Source of the DNA: Burkholderiales bacterium
Lineage (GTDB): Bacteria; Pseudomonadota; Gammaproteobacteria; Burkholderiales; SG8-41
Assembly (NCBI GenBank): GCA_020854035.1
Contig: JADZGE010000058.1
Coordinates: 1 to 64,000, forward strand
Reading direction: 5' to 3'
DNA length: 64,000 bases
Shown here: positions 42,159 to 51,294 of the stretch, in pieces
Layout of the letters: every line of letters begins with the position of its first letter
How positions within the stretch are numbered: position 1 is the first letter of the stretch
Program-made: the position numbers and the translations under genes
The notes under the pieces: generated by a model
What the model saw: only the letters and a program-made list of their open reading frames with translations
What the model was told of the DNA's origin: nothing
Databases searched by the model: none

Positions 42159-43877
42159 TCATCCGCCCCGCTTCTTCTCCGCAGGCCGGTAACGCGTCTC
42201 GGGCTTCAAGCCCTTTCGCCTCAGCTTCTCGCTCGCCTTCCCGTTCTCGAGGTAACGCCCCTCGGCGGCGCGCTTCGCGGCGGCGTCCCACTGCGGCAGC
42301 CAGTCGCCCTCCGGCGTGCCGAACCACGGCGACTGCGGGCGAAGCCGCGGCAGCCCCAGTTCCTCCCACACCTTGCGCGCGCGTTCCATGTACTCGCGCT
42401 TGGGCAGCGCGAGCGGCGGCAGTTCCTCCTTCATGGTGGCGTCGATCAGCACCGAGGCGTCGGGTTCCGGCTCGTCCGGGACATGCTCGCGCTCCGGGCC
42501 ATGGCCCGGGCTGCGGCAGGGCAGCACCTGGAGGTCCGCAGCGGGGTTCATGCGGAAGGCCATCGCCCAGAGGAGCGCGTCGGAATTGTCCGGATCGATG
42601 TCCTCGTTCACCGCGACGCAGATCTTGCCGCAGTCCGCCCTGAACGACGCCACGCCGTAGAGCGCACGCCAGACCTCGGTGCGCGCCATGCCCTTCTCCA
42701 CCGTCACGATGGCGATCCGCCGCAACGCCGTCATGCGCTCGTGCAGCGTCACGCGGGTGACGCCCCGTATGCCCAGCGTCCCGCGCAGGTGCGCGAGGAA
42801 CATCGGCTCGTAGGACACGCGCTTGATCGCGCTCGATTCGCTCGGCGTGACCTGGCTCAGGTACGACGCGACGATCGCGTCGCGCCGGTGCGTGATCGCC
42901 GTCACCCGCATCGGCATGTTGAATTCCTCGAGCGCGACGTGCCCGTGCGATTCGCCGAACGGACCCTCCGGCTCCAGGTACTCGGTGTCGATCAGCCCCT
43001 CGATCACGATCTCCGCCTCCGCCGGCACCAGAAGATCGACCGTGCGCGCGCGAACGACGTTCACGGGCCCGCCGGCTACGCCGCCAGCGACGCCGATTTC
43101 GTCGACATCGACCGGCAGCTTCATCGGCGCGACGAACGCAACGCACGGCGGGGAGCCGAGCGCGATAGCGCACGGCATCGCCCTGTCGCCGCGCCGCCGG
43201 TGCTTGAGATAGTGGCGGTAGCCCCCTGCTCCTCCGATGCGCGTCGCCATGCGCACCACCAGCCGGTCCGGCGCCTTCAACCCGGCGCGGTAGGTGCCGT
43301 GGTTATGGATGCCGGTCTCGGGGTCCTTCGTGATCACGTTGGTCGCCGTCAGCGTGGGCGCGCCGTCGAATCCCGGCGTCGAGACCGGTATCGGCAGCAT
43401 GTCGAGTCCCCTGCCCGCTCCCCTCAGGGCCGCCCCGGTCAGCACCACGTCCTGGCAGGGCGCCCGCGTTACGACCCGGGGCGGGACGGGACCGGCGATC
43501 GCGCATGCCCACTTCGGCTCGACGTCCTTCGCCTCCACCCCCATTCCGGCGCAGTAGATGGCGCGGTTTCCGGCGTAGGCGCCGACGACCACGGGGAAGC
43601 GGTACTTGCGGCCGAGTCCGTCCACCACGTTGGTGAAAAGAAAAGCCCTGCGCTCGTGCTCCTCGACGCCGCCGACGTACTGCCAGCGCACGAGCGGGTG
43701 CAGTTCGGCATCCTTGTCGATCGGGCGATCGATGGCGAGGAGGAGCCCGCGCCTTCGCAGCTCGTCCAGGTGTTCGCGCAGATCGCGGTAGCCGCGGGCG
43801 GCGCGCCGCGCGGAACCGCGCTTCGCCGGCGGCGATCCACCGCGCCCCGGTGGTCCGCCGCGTCGCCCGGCGCTCAC
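42159..43877 (-). CDS. UbiD-family decarboxylase
   Basis: GIHNHGTYRAGLKAPDRLVVRMA, LVPAEAEIVIEGLIDTEYLEPEGPFGESHGHVALEEFNMPMRVTAITHRRDAIV; GTG start with GTGA overlap. Confidence 0.88.
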   Translation of the reverse strand: MSAGRRGGPPGRGGSPPAKRGSARRAARGYRDLREHLDELRRRGLLLAIDRPIDKDAELHPLVRWQYVGGVEEHERRAFLFTNVVDGLGRKYRFPVVVGAYAGNRAIYCAGMGVEAKDVEPKWACAIAGPVPPRVVTRAPCQDVVLTGAALRGAGRGLDMLPIPVSTPGFDGAPTLTATNVITKDPETGIHNHGTYRAGLKAPDRLVVRMATRIGGAGGYRHYLKHRRRGDRAMPCAIALGSPPCVAFVAPMKLPVDVDEIGVAGGVAGGPVNVVRARTVDLLVPAEAEIVIEGLIDTEYLEPEGPFGESHGHVALEEFNMPMRVTAITHRRDAIVASYLSQVTPSESSAIKRVSYEPMFLAHLRGTLGIRGVTRVTLHERMTALRRIAIVTVEKGMARTEVWRALYGVASFRADCGKICVAVNEDIDPDNSDALLWAMAFRMNPAADLQVLPCRSPGHGPEREHVPDEPEPDASVLIDATMKEELPPLALPKREYMERARKVWEELGLPRLRPQSPWFGTPEGDWLPQWDAAAKRAAEGRYLENGKASEKLRRKGLKPETRYRPAEKKRGG

Positions 43878-44263
43878 TTCTTCGTCGCCTGCTCGGCGAT
43901 CAGCTTCGCGACCTGCGACCCCTCCGTCACGGGTTCCAGCAGAATCACGTGGCGGCGGTTCACGATCATGCGATCGGGCGCGTGCCATTCCTGCCCGCGC
44001 TTGACCAGCACGTTCGCCACCTGCTTCGTTTCCGGATTGGTGCGGCTCTGGATGTAATGAACGTCGTGCAGCACGAGGTACTCGGAATCGAGGTTGTTCA
44101 GGCGCCCGAAGAATGCCTGCCCGTTCACGAGGAGCACGGCGTGAAAGGGAGTCGAGATCGAGGGCGGCGCTTGCAGGCGCCATCCCTGGTAGGCCACGAT
44201 CCCGGCCGCGGCGGCAAGGACAAACGCGGCAAGCGCCACTATCCACGCGAGCAGTTTCGGCAT
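43874..44263 (-). CDS. Membrane-anchored hypothetical protein upstream of ubiD-like gene
   Basis: MPKLLAWIVALAAFVLAAAAGIVAYQGWRLQAPPSISTPFHAVLLVNGQAFFGRLNNLDSEYLVLHDVHYIQSRTNPETKQ. Confidence 0.75.
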   Translation of the reverse strand: MPKLLAWIVALAAFVLAAAAGIVAYQGWRLQAPPSISTPFHAVLLVNGQAFFGRLNNLDSEYLVLHDVHYIQSRTNPETKQVANVLVKRGQEWHAPDRMIVNRRHVILLEPVTEGSQVAKLIAEQATKK

Positions 44264-44398
44264 TTCCCTCTCCCTCACGATCGCGCCCGGCAAGGAACGG
44301 CGACGCGCCCGCGCCGCCCGGCGCACTCTGCGGCGGAATATGACCGGAGAAACCGGAAACCGCAAGGGTCCGGGGGGAGTTGCCGCGCGCCGGCGGCG

Positions 44399-44565
44399 CT
44401 CCTCGGGATCGGGCCGGTGTCGGAGTTTCTCTACGGCGCGGACTTCCCTTCCGCGACGGGGCCGAGGCAAATGGCGCGCTGGCGGCCTACGGCTTTTCCG
44501 CGGCGCAGATCGAGGCGATCAACCGGGGCAACGCCCTGCGGATCACGCCGCAAGTCAACGTTTGA
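44399..44565 (+). pseudogene. 3' remnant of an amidohydrolase-family gene with a 1-nt frameshift
   Basis: LLGIGPVSEFLYGADFP then, in another frame, FRDGAEANGALAAYGFSAAQIEAINRGNALRITPQVNV*; in-frame reading needs one extra base near 44446-44449. Confidence 0.65.
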
Positions 44566-44632
44566 ACGACCCGGAACGAGAAAGGCCCGCGGGGCTGCCT
44601 CCCCCACGGGCCCCGCGGTTCGAAAACCGCGC

Positions 44633-45493
44633 TTACGCGCGCAGCGCGTGGCGCCGCACCGCGGCGAAGCCGGCAAGGGCCAGCGCGAGCAGCACCGGGG
44701 TCGCGGGCGCGGGAACCCCGATATTGTCGATCGGCTGGTAGGTCGAATTGAACTGCCAGGCGATGACGTCGTGGTTGGCGCCGGCCGCTCCGGTCGCCGC
44801 GGTGAATCCGACGAAGGCATCCGTCGTGCCCAGGATGCCCGGCAGGTCCAGGCTCGCGAGAGAGAGGAACGCAGCCGAGGGCCGCGCGGGATTGGACCCT
44901 ACCGCAATTCGCACTTCCACGGTGTCGGTCGCCCCGTTGTAGTCCACCCACGCGGTCCACACGCTGCCGTCATTCATGTCCTGGACGACCGGTGCGAGGA
45001 CGACGGAACTGACGCTGCCGTTCAGGTCTATGCCCACGTGGTTGCTGCTGGAAGCGTCCCCGCTCCCGTTGTTCCACGTGTCGAACTCTATGCCGATGCT
45101 CGTGGGTATATTCTCGTAGCCGAGCCCACCGCCGCTGCTTCCAACATTGTTCGCGATGGGCTGTACCACGAAGACCAAGCCGTCCGCGCCGAAGCCCTGC
45201 CCGTCGAAGTTGAAGGGCTCCGTCATACGGAAGCGGAACGCCGTGCTGAACGAAGCATCCGCAGCCAGCGAAACGAGGTTCGTGGAGAATGCCGATCCCG
45301 CCTGCCCCATTTGAGAGGGCGTCAGCCGCAGGACCTGCCGCCCCTGGTCGTCCAGTACCGGTGCTGCTGCGTTCCCATTGATCTGCAGGCCCGCCGTCGA
45401 AGAAAAGTCGTTGAATAATATGGTGGTTGCCCCGGCGCTTCCCGTTCCCAGGGCCACCAGGCCGAGCAAAACATGTGCGATGCATCGAGTCAT
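44633..45493 (-). CDS. L-type lectin-domain protein with PEP-CTERM-like sorting signal
   Basis: Signal peptide; lectin fold motifs (DGLVFVVQPIANNVGSSGGGLGYENIPTSIGIEFDTWNNGSGDASSSNHVGIDLNGS); C-term VPAPATPVLLALALAGFAAVRRHALRA. Confidence 0.88.
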   Translation of the reverse strand: MTRCIAHVLLGLVALGTGSAGATTILFNDFSSTAGLQINGNAAAPVLDDQGRQVLRLTPSQMGQAGSAFSTNLVSLAADASFSTAFRFRMTEPFNFDGQGFGADGLVFVVQPIANNVGSSGGGLGYENIPTSIGIEFDTWNNGSGDASSSNHVGIDLNGSVSSVVLAPVVQDMNDGSVWTAWVDYNGATDTVEVRIAVGSNPARPSAAFLSLASLDLPGILGTTDAFVGFTAATGAAGANHDVIAWQFNSTYQPIDNIGVPAPATPVLLALALAGFAAVRRHALRA

Positions 45494-45535
45494 TGTTCTC
45501 ACTTCCCATGTGTATTGGAGGCAGTACCTACCCTC

Positions 45536-45560
45536 ACGAACAGGAAGCAAAGTTCATGCC
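45536..45560 (-). promoter_or_regulatory. Sigma-54-type promoter for the lectin gene
   Basis: Minus strand CGGCATGAACTTTGCTT; GG-N10-GC (GG at 45560-59, GC at 45548-47); ~43 nt to ATG at 45493. Confidence 0.6.
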
Positions 45561-45624
45561 GAACAGAATAATTGATGTTGAAACAAGCGCTTCCACTACC
45601 GGATCCGGAATACCGGTGGCGTAA

Positions 45625-45642
45625 CTGTAAAGTTTTCTGACA
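45625..45642 (-). promoter_or_regulatory. 18-bp dyad motif TGTCAGAAAACTTTACAG (putative enhancer-binding-protein site)
   Basis: ~65 bp upstream of the -24 element; 15/18 identity to motif at 26966-26983. Confidence 0.5.
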
Positions 45643-45708
45643 GCTCCGCCCCGCCTTGTGAGCCCTTCCCTGGCATGGGTAGCAAGGTCCTCGGGCGTCC
45701 CGTTCCGT

Positions 45709-46728
45709 TCAATATTGATCGAACATCCGCTGGACTTCGCGCGGGTCCGTGGTGCGGGTCAACGCGAGCGACAGCAGCACCGCGGATTTCTGCGGAGAGA
45801 GATTGTCCGCGACGACCATCCCGGGCTCGCTCCAATTGTTGTTCGGCACGACTCGCCCTTCCCCGACGCGCGAGCTCTGGACCACCACCGCGCGCCCGCT
45901 CGCGGCGATCGCCGCCAGCTCCTGCGCGAGGTTGCCCGTCGAGCCGGCGCCCGAGCCCGCCACGACGATGCCGCGCGCGCCCAGGCCGAGCGCGGCTTCG
46001 GCGCATCCCGGGCGGCTCCCGGTGTACACGTAGAGGATCTCGACCGGCGGCATCGCCGCGACGCCCTCGATTTCGAATTCGCTGCCAGCGCCCCGCCGCC
46101 GGACCGGCTCCCGGTAGTAGAGGACGCGGTCCGCGTCGGCGTAGCCGAGCAGCCCCATGTCGCGGCTGCGGAAAGTCTGCAGGCGGTAGGTGCTGGTCTT
46201 GGTCACTTCGCGCGCCGCGTTGATCTCGCCGTTCGTCACCACCACGGCGCCCTTGCCCGTGCTCCCGGGCGTGACCGCCACCCGGATCGCATCGATGAGA
46301 TTGACGGGGCCGTCGGCGCCGAGCGCGGTGTAGGGACGCTGCGCTCCCGTCACCACGACGGGCTTTGCGCTCCTCGCCGTGAGGCTCAGGAACCACGCCG
46401 TCTCCTCGAGCGTGTTGGTACCCTGGACGAGCACGAGCCCGTGGAGATCCTGCCGCGCGAGCAGCGCGTTCACGCGCACGGCGAGCCGGCGCAGGTCATC
46501 GAGCGTGGCGACCTCGTGCGGATTTCCCTCGTCCACTTCCACGCGCGCGATCGCGACAAGCTCCGGCAGCGTCTCGAGGAGCTCCTCGCCGGTCATCCGC
46601 GGGTTGCCGCTGCGGCTGTAGCGCGTGAAATCCATGCGGTTCGCGCCGCGGCTGTGCAGCGTCCCGGGCCCGATCAGCAGGCGCACCCGGGGAAGTTCGC
46701 TTCGCGTCATCTCGATTTCACTCCTCAA
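45709..46728 (-). CDS. Asparaginase-family protein
   Basis: GPGTLHSRGAN, VLVQGTNTLEETAWFL, GAQRPYTALGADGPVNLIDAIRVA, EVTKTSTYRLQTF; start may be at MTRSEL. Confidence 0.88.
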   Translation of the reverse strand: MRSEIEMTRSELPRVRLLIGPGTLHSRGANRMDFTRYSRSGNPRMTGEELLETLPELVAIARVEVDEGNPHEVATLDDLRRLAVRVNALLARQDLHGLVLVQGTNTLEETAWFLSLTARSAKPVVVTGAQRPYTALGADGPVNLIDAIRVAVTPGSTGKGAVVVTNGEINAAREVTKTSTYRLQTFRSRDMGLLGYADADRVLYYREPVRRRGAGSEFEIEGVAAMPPVEILYVYTGSRPGCAEAALGLGARGIVVAGSGAGSTGNLAQELAAIAASGRAVVVQSSRVGEGRVVPNNNWSEPGMVVADNLSPQKSAVLLSLALTRTTDPREVQRMFDQY

Positions 46729-46831
46729 CGCCTTTCGGCAATACGCGGGCCGGATCGCCGGCGGATGCGCTCCGCGCCCATCCGGTATCGCACGGTCCGG
46801 GAAAATTCGTCGGGGCGCAACCGGCGAATTC

Positions 46832-48097
46832 CTATTGCTGGGAAATCCGCGCGTTCGCCATCGCGAGCCGCTCGACCAGCGTGCGCAGCAGGCCGTGCGC
46901 GATCTGGAGCCGGCAGCCTTCGCTCAGGCGCGCGATGCCGCTCGGTTCGAACTCGGCTACGACCGCGTCGGTCATGGCCTCGACCGTCGCGTGGCGCGTC
47001 GCCGCCGCGCCCAGTATGAATGCCATCTCGCCGAAACACTCGCCGGATTTCAGCAGGTTGAGTAGCCGCCCGCGCCGCGTCACCTTGAGATCGCCCCCTC
47101 CCAGGAGGTACATGCTGCTGCCGGCCTCGTCCTCGCGCAGTATCGTCGTGCGCGGGGGTAGCCGCGACCAGCGGCTGCCCTGCACCAGCTCCCACAGGTG
47201 CGCGTCGGAGAGCTTGCCGAAGATCTGGCTCTTGCACAGATAGTCGAATTTCTCGGAGTCCGCGATCTCCCGCTGGTAGACCGAGAGCCTCCCGACCTGG
47301 GCAAGTTCGAGCGCGAGCTCCGCCCACGTCGGGTAGCGATCCTCCGGCCGCTTGCTGATCATCCGCAGCACGATCTCGTCGAGCCGCTGCGGCACGCCGG
47401 TGCGCAGCTTCCCCGGCGGGGGCGGCACCTCGGTCGCGATCTTGCGGAAGAGCTCGTCGATGGTGCCGGCGGCGAAGGGCTTGCGCCCGCACAGGAGCTC
47501 GTAGAGCACGACACCCATCGCGTACATGTCGCTGTGATGCGTGAGCTCCCGGCCCGACATCTGCTCGGGGGACATGTAGCTCGGGGTCCCCACGATCTGG
47601 TCGGAATTGCCGGCCGATCGCAGCAGCGCCGAGCCGAAGTCGGCGACCTTGATGTTGGTGCCCTCGGAGACGAGGATGTTGGCGGGCTTGATGTCGCGAT
47701 GGATGACGCCTTGCCGGAACGCGTAATCGAGCGCGCTGCACGACTTGAACCCGATCTGGACGACATCGTTCACCGGCAGCAACCGATCGGCCTGGGTGAA
47801 CTTGAGCAGATTGCCGCCGGCGACGTATTCCATCGCGACGTAGCCGGCGTCGTCCTCCATCACCGCCTCGTAGATCGCGACGATGTGCGGGTGCGACAGG
47901 CGCCCGGCGAGCGCCGCCTCGTTCATGAACTGACCGCGCGTCAGCTCCCCCATGCGCGGATCGTGCAGGACCTTGCCGTCGAGCACCTTGAGGGCGACGT
48001 CCCGGCCCGCGAAGGTGTCGAGCGCGCAGTAAACGGTGCCCGAGGCGCCGGATCCGAGCGGGCGCTTCAGTTCGTACTTGCCGTAGCGGGTCTGCAT
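46832..48097 (-). CDS. Ser/Thr protein kinase with C-terminal cyclic-nucleotide-binding domain
   Basis: LGSGASGTVYCALD, VIHRDIKPANILVSE, VADFGSALL, GTPSYMSPEQMSG; CNB motif GECFGEMAFILGAAATRHATVEAMTDAVVAEF. Confidence 0.92.
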   Translation of the reverse strand: MQTRYGKYELKRPLGSGASGTVYCALDTFAGRDVALKVLDGKVLHDPRMGELTRGQFMNEAALAGRLSHPHIVAIYEAVMEDDAGYVAMEYVAGGNLLKFTQADRLLPVNDVVQIGFKSCSALDYAFRQGVIHRDIKPANILVSEGTNIKVADFGSALLRSAGNSDQIVGTPSYMSPEQMSGRELTHHSDMYAMGVVLYELLCGRKPFAAGTIDELFRKIATEVPPPPGKLRTGVPQRLDEIVLRMISKRPEDRYPTWAELALELAQVGRLSVYQREIADSEKFDYLCKSQIFGKLSDAHLWELVQGSRWSRLPPRTTILREDEAGSSMYLLGGGDLKVTRRGRLLNLLKSGECFGEMAFILGAAATRHATVEAMTDAVVAEFEPSGIARLSEGCRLQIAHGLLRTLVERLAMANARISQQ

Positions 48098-48437
48098 GCA
48101 GTCGGGACGGGACGACTGGCCCGGCGTCGTGGGAGCGCCAGTTTACGCCATGCGCCCGGCGGGCGTGACAGGACTTCCGGCCGCCCCGGGGCATCCGCGT
48201 TCTCCGCGGCTCTGCCCGGATTGCCGACCCGTCCTTGGCGAAGGCGCGTCACCTGGCCGGTGTTCCGACCCGGAACGCGGTGAGCCTGGCGGCGACCCGG
48301 ATGAAATGGTTCCGAGTCGCCGGAATCCGGGTCCAGCCGGTGAAACAGTCATCGACACGGGAGCGCCCGGCGCAGCCGTGCGCACGCCGCCGGGACGCGC
48401 TATCCTCGCCCATCCAGAACGACTTCGAGGAGCAGCC

Positions 48438-49403
48438 ATGCGCAGGTTGCCTGGACTCACGGCCGCACTCCTGCTCACCGCTTTTGCGGGGGGCGCCATC
48501 GCCCAGAACTTCCCCAGCCGCCCGGTGCGCCTCGTAGTGCCGCTCGCGCCCGGCGGCACCAATGACACCCTCGGTCGCATAGTCGCCGGGCCGCTCGGCG
48601 AGCGCCTCGGCCAGCAGTTCGTGGTCGACAACCGGCCCGGCGGGAACAGCCTCATCGGTTCGGCCATCGTTGCGCGCGCCCTGCCCGATGGGCACACGCT
48701 GCTCATCATGGGTGCCGGCCACTCGATCAATCCCAGCCTGCAGCGCTCGCTGCCCTACGACACCCTGAGGGACTTCGCGCCGGTCGGGCTGGTGGGCGGG
48801 GGGCCGTATCTCCTCGTGGTCCACCCGTCCGTTCCGGCGCAGGCGGCGAAAGAATTCGTTGCGTGGGTGAAGGGACGCCCGGGAAAGGTGAACTACGCTT
48901 CGGCCGGCGTCGGCAATCCCACGCACCTCTGCGGCGAACTTCTCAACCTCGCCGCGGGTATCGACATGACGCACGTACCGTACAAGGGTGGCGGCGCCGT
49001 GCTGCCCGACCTCGTCGCGGGACGGGTGTCGGCGTTCTTCTCGTCGATCTCCACGACGCAGGCCCACGTGCAGGCGGGGCGACTGCGCTCGATAGCGGTG
49101 ACGACGGTTCAACGCACGCCGTTCCTGCCCGAAGTGCCGACGTTCGTGGAAGCCGGGTTTCCCGGGGTCGTGGTGAACGCCTGGTACGGCATCCTCGCGA
49201 CGGGCGGGACGCCCCGCGCGATCGTCGACCGCCTGAGCGACGAGTTGCGCAAGGTGCTCGCCGAGCCGGCGGTCCGCGACCAGATCACGAAGCGCGGCAT
49301 CTCCCCCGAGGCGACGACCGCGAGCGAGTTCGACAAGCTCATCCGGGCGGACATGGTGAAGTGGGCAAAGGTGGTGAAGGCGGCGGGGATCCAGCCGGAG
49401 TAG
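48438..49403 (+). CDS. TctC/Bug-family substrate-binding protein
   Basis: FPSRPVRLVVPLAPGGTNDTLGRIVAGPLGERLGQQFVVDNRPGGNSLIGSAIVARALPDGHTLL. Confidence 0.93.
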   Translation: MRRLPGLTAALLLTAFAGGAIAQNFPSRPVRLVVPLAPGGTNDTLGRIVAGPLGERLGQQFVVDNRPGGNSLIGSAIVARALPDGHTLLIMGAGHSINPSLQRSLPYDTLRDFAPVGLVGGGPYLLVVHPSVPAQAAKEFVAWVKGRPGKVNYASAGVGNPTHLCGELLNLAAGIDMTHVPYKGGGAVLPDLVAGRVSAFFSSISTTQAHVQAGRLRSIAVTTVQRTPFLPEVPTFVEAGFPGVVVNAWYGILATGGTPRAIVDRLSDELRKVLAEPAVRDQITKRGISPEATTASEFDKLIRADMVKWAKVVKAAGIQPE

Positions 49404-49434
49404 CGATCGGCCGCGGCGCCGCGGAGGATACGGG

Positions 49435-50241
49435 ATGCAACAGGACACGCCCCGGCGTTTCGCCGGCAAGGTCGCGATCGTGACGGGCGCGGGCAACGGC
49501 ATCGGCGTCCCGCTCGCGACGCGTCTCGCGGCGGAAGGTGCGGCGGTCGTGCTCGCGGACAAGGACCTCGCCGCCGCCGAAAAAGTGTGCGCGGACATCG
49601 TCGCCGGGGGCGGCAGGGCGGCCGCCTGCCGCGTTGACATCTGCGTGCCGCAGCAGGTGGAGGCGATGACGGCGTTTTGCCGGGAGCGTTTCGGCCCCGC
49701 GCACATCATGATGAACAACGCGGGCATCGGCGGCCAGCGGCATTTCCTCGAGACACCGCTCGAAACGCTCCAGAAGCTCCTCTCGACGAACCTCGTCGGC
49801 ACGTTCCTCTGTGCCCAGGCCGCGGCGCGCGACATGGCGGGGCTCGGCGGCGGCGCGATCGTCAATTTTTCGTCGCACTCGGGGCTCCTCGGCAGCAGCG
49901 GGCGCGCCGCGTACGCGGCCTCGAAGAGCGGCATCATCGGCATGACGCGTGTCATGGCGGTGGATCTCGCCGCGCACGGCATCCGGGTGAACGCGGTCGC
50001 CCCCGGCACGGTGGCGACCCCGCGCATCCGGGCAAGCCACAACGACGAACGCCGCGAGGCGTGGCTGAAGGCGATTCCCATGGCCCGCTACGGTGAACCC
50101 CACGAGATCGCGGCGGCCGCGATCTTCCTCGCGTCCGAGGACGCGGCCTACGTGACCGGCCAGACGATCGCCGTGGACGGCGGTTTCACGATCGCCGGAC
50201 TGCGCGTGAAGAACCTCGCGGCGCGCGATGGATCGTACTGA
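49435..50241 (+). CDS. SDR-family oxidoreductase
   Basis: VAIVTGAGNGIGVPLATRLAAEGA, NNAGIGG, YAASKSGIIGMTRVMA. Confidence 0.93.
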   Translation: MQQDTPRRFAGKVAIVTGAGNGIGVPLATRLAAEGAAVVLADKDLAAAEKVCADIVAGGGRAAACRVDICVPQQVEAMTAFCRERFGPAHIMMNNAGIGGQRHFLETPLETLQKLLSTNLVGTFLCAQAAARDMAGLGGGAIVNFSSHSGLLGSSGRAAYAASKSGIIGMTRVMAVDLAAHGIRVNAVAPGTVATPRIRASHNDERREAWLKAIPMARYGEPHEIAAAAIFLASEDAAYVTGQTIAVDGGFTIAGLRVKNLAARDGSY

Positions 50242-50435
50242 CGGACCGGCCTCGTCACGACCGGCTGACCGGGAGGGTCGGGCCAATCCTCGCGAGGCTC
50301 CGATGCGTTCCCTTGCGGCGCCGCCGAACCCGTTTGGCGCCATGGATCGCAAACGCGTGCCGCCCGCCCGCGCCTGATCCGCGCTGGCCAACCCCGCACC
50401 ACTCGAGAACAACCGATACGAGAGAGGCTGAAATC

Positions 50436-51221
50436 ATGAGCGAAGTCGCAGCGACCGAAGAAGTCGGCGTGAACCTCGAAGGGCACGTCGCGACCGTGGA
50501 GATCCGCCGCCCGCCCAACAACTTCCTCGACGTGGACCTGATCGAGGCGCTCGCCGGGGTGGTCGAAGCGCTCGACCGCGAGCCGCGGTGCCGCGCGCTT
50601 GTCCTCGCCGCGGCGGGCAAGCACTTCTCCGCGGGCGCGAACCTCATGCGGCGCCTGCACGCGGACCCGGGAGCCCAGGCCGAGCGCAAGCACCTCTACC
50701 ACGAAGCGCAGCGCCTCGTGCGGACGAGGAAGCCCATCGTCGCCGCGGTACACGGTTCCGCCATCGGCGCGGGACTCGGACTCGCGCTCGTCGCGGATTT
50801 CCGTGTCACCTGCAAGGAGGCGCGCCTCGCCGCGAACTTCTGCGCGCTCGGCTACCACCCCGGCTTCGGGCTGACGGCGACGTTGCCGCGGCTCGTCGGC
50901 CACCAGAAGGCGCAGTGGCTCTTCTACACCGGCCGGCGGCTCCCCGGCGACGAGGCGTACGCGCTGGGGCTGGCGGATCGGCTTGTCGCGCAGGACGAGG
51001 TGCGCGCGGCGGCACGGGAGATGGCGGCGGAGCTCGCGAAGATCGCCCCGCTCGCGCTGCAGGCGACGCGCCACACGATGCGCCTCGATCTCGTCCCGGC
51101 GTTCCGCGCCGCGACCGAGCGCGAGGCGCTCGAGCAGCAGGTGCTGCGTGGAACCGACGATTTCAGGGAAGGCGTGAAGGCGAGCAGCGAGCGGCGCGAA
51201 CCGAATTTCACCGGCACGTAG
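50436..51221 (+). CDS. Enoyl-CoA hydratase/isomerase family protein
   Basis: VATVEIRRPPNNFLDVDLIEALAGVVEAL, GKHFSAGANL, AAVHGSAIGAGLGLALVADFRV. Confidence 0.93.
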   Translation: MSEVAATEEVGVNLEGHVATVEIRRPPNNFLDVDLIEALAGVVEALDREPRCRALVLAAAGKHFSAGANLMRRLHADPGAQAERKHLYHEAQRLVRTRKPIVAAVHGSAIGAGLGLALVADFRVTCKEARLAANFCALGYHPGFGLTATLPRLVGHQKAQWLFYTGRRLPGDEAYALGLADRLVAQDEVRAAAREMAAELAKIAPLALQATRHTMRLDLVPAFRAATEREALEQQVLRGTDDFREGVKASSERREPNFTGT

Positions 51222-51294
51222 CCATTCGCCGGTGCCGGCGAATTCATCGCCATGTTTGACCGCGGAATACCGGACAGGACCCTGGGAGACGACA

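Noticed and set aside
44589-44622. GC-rich inverted repeat CCGCGGGGC...GCCCCGCGG downstream of the lectin gene
   Set aside because: Could be a terminator but lacks a U tract in either direction; too weak to call.
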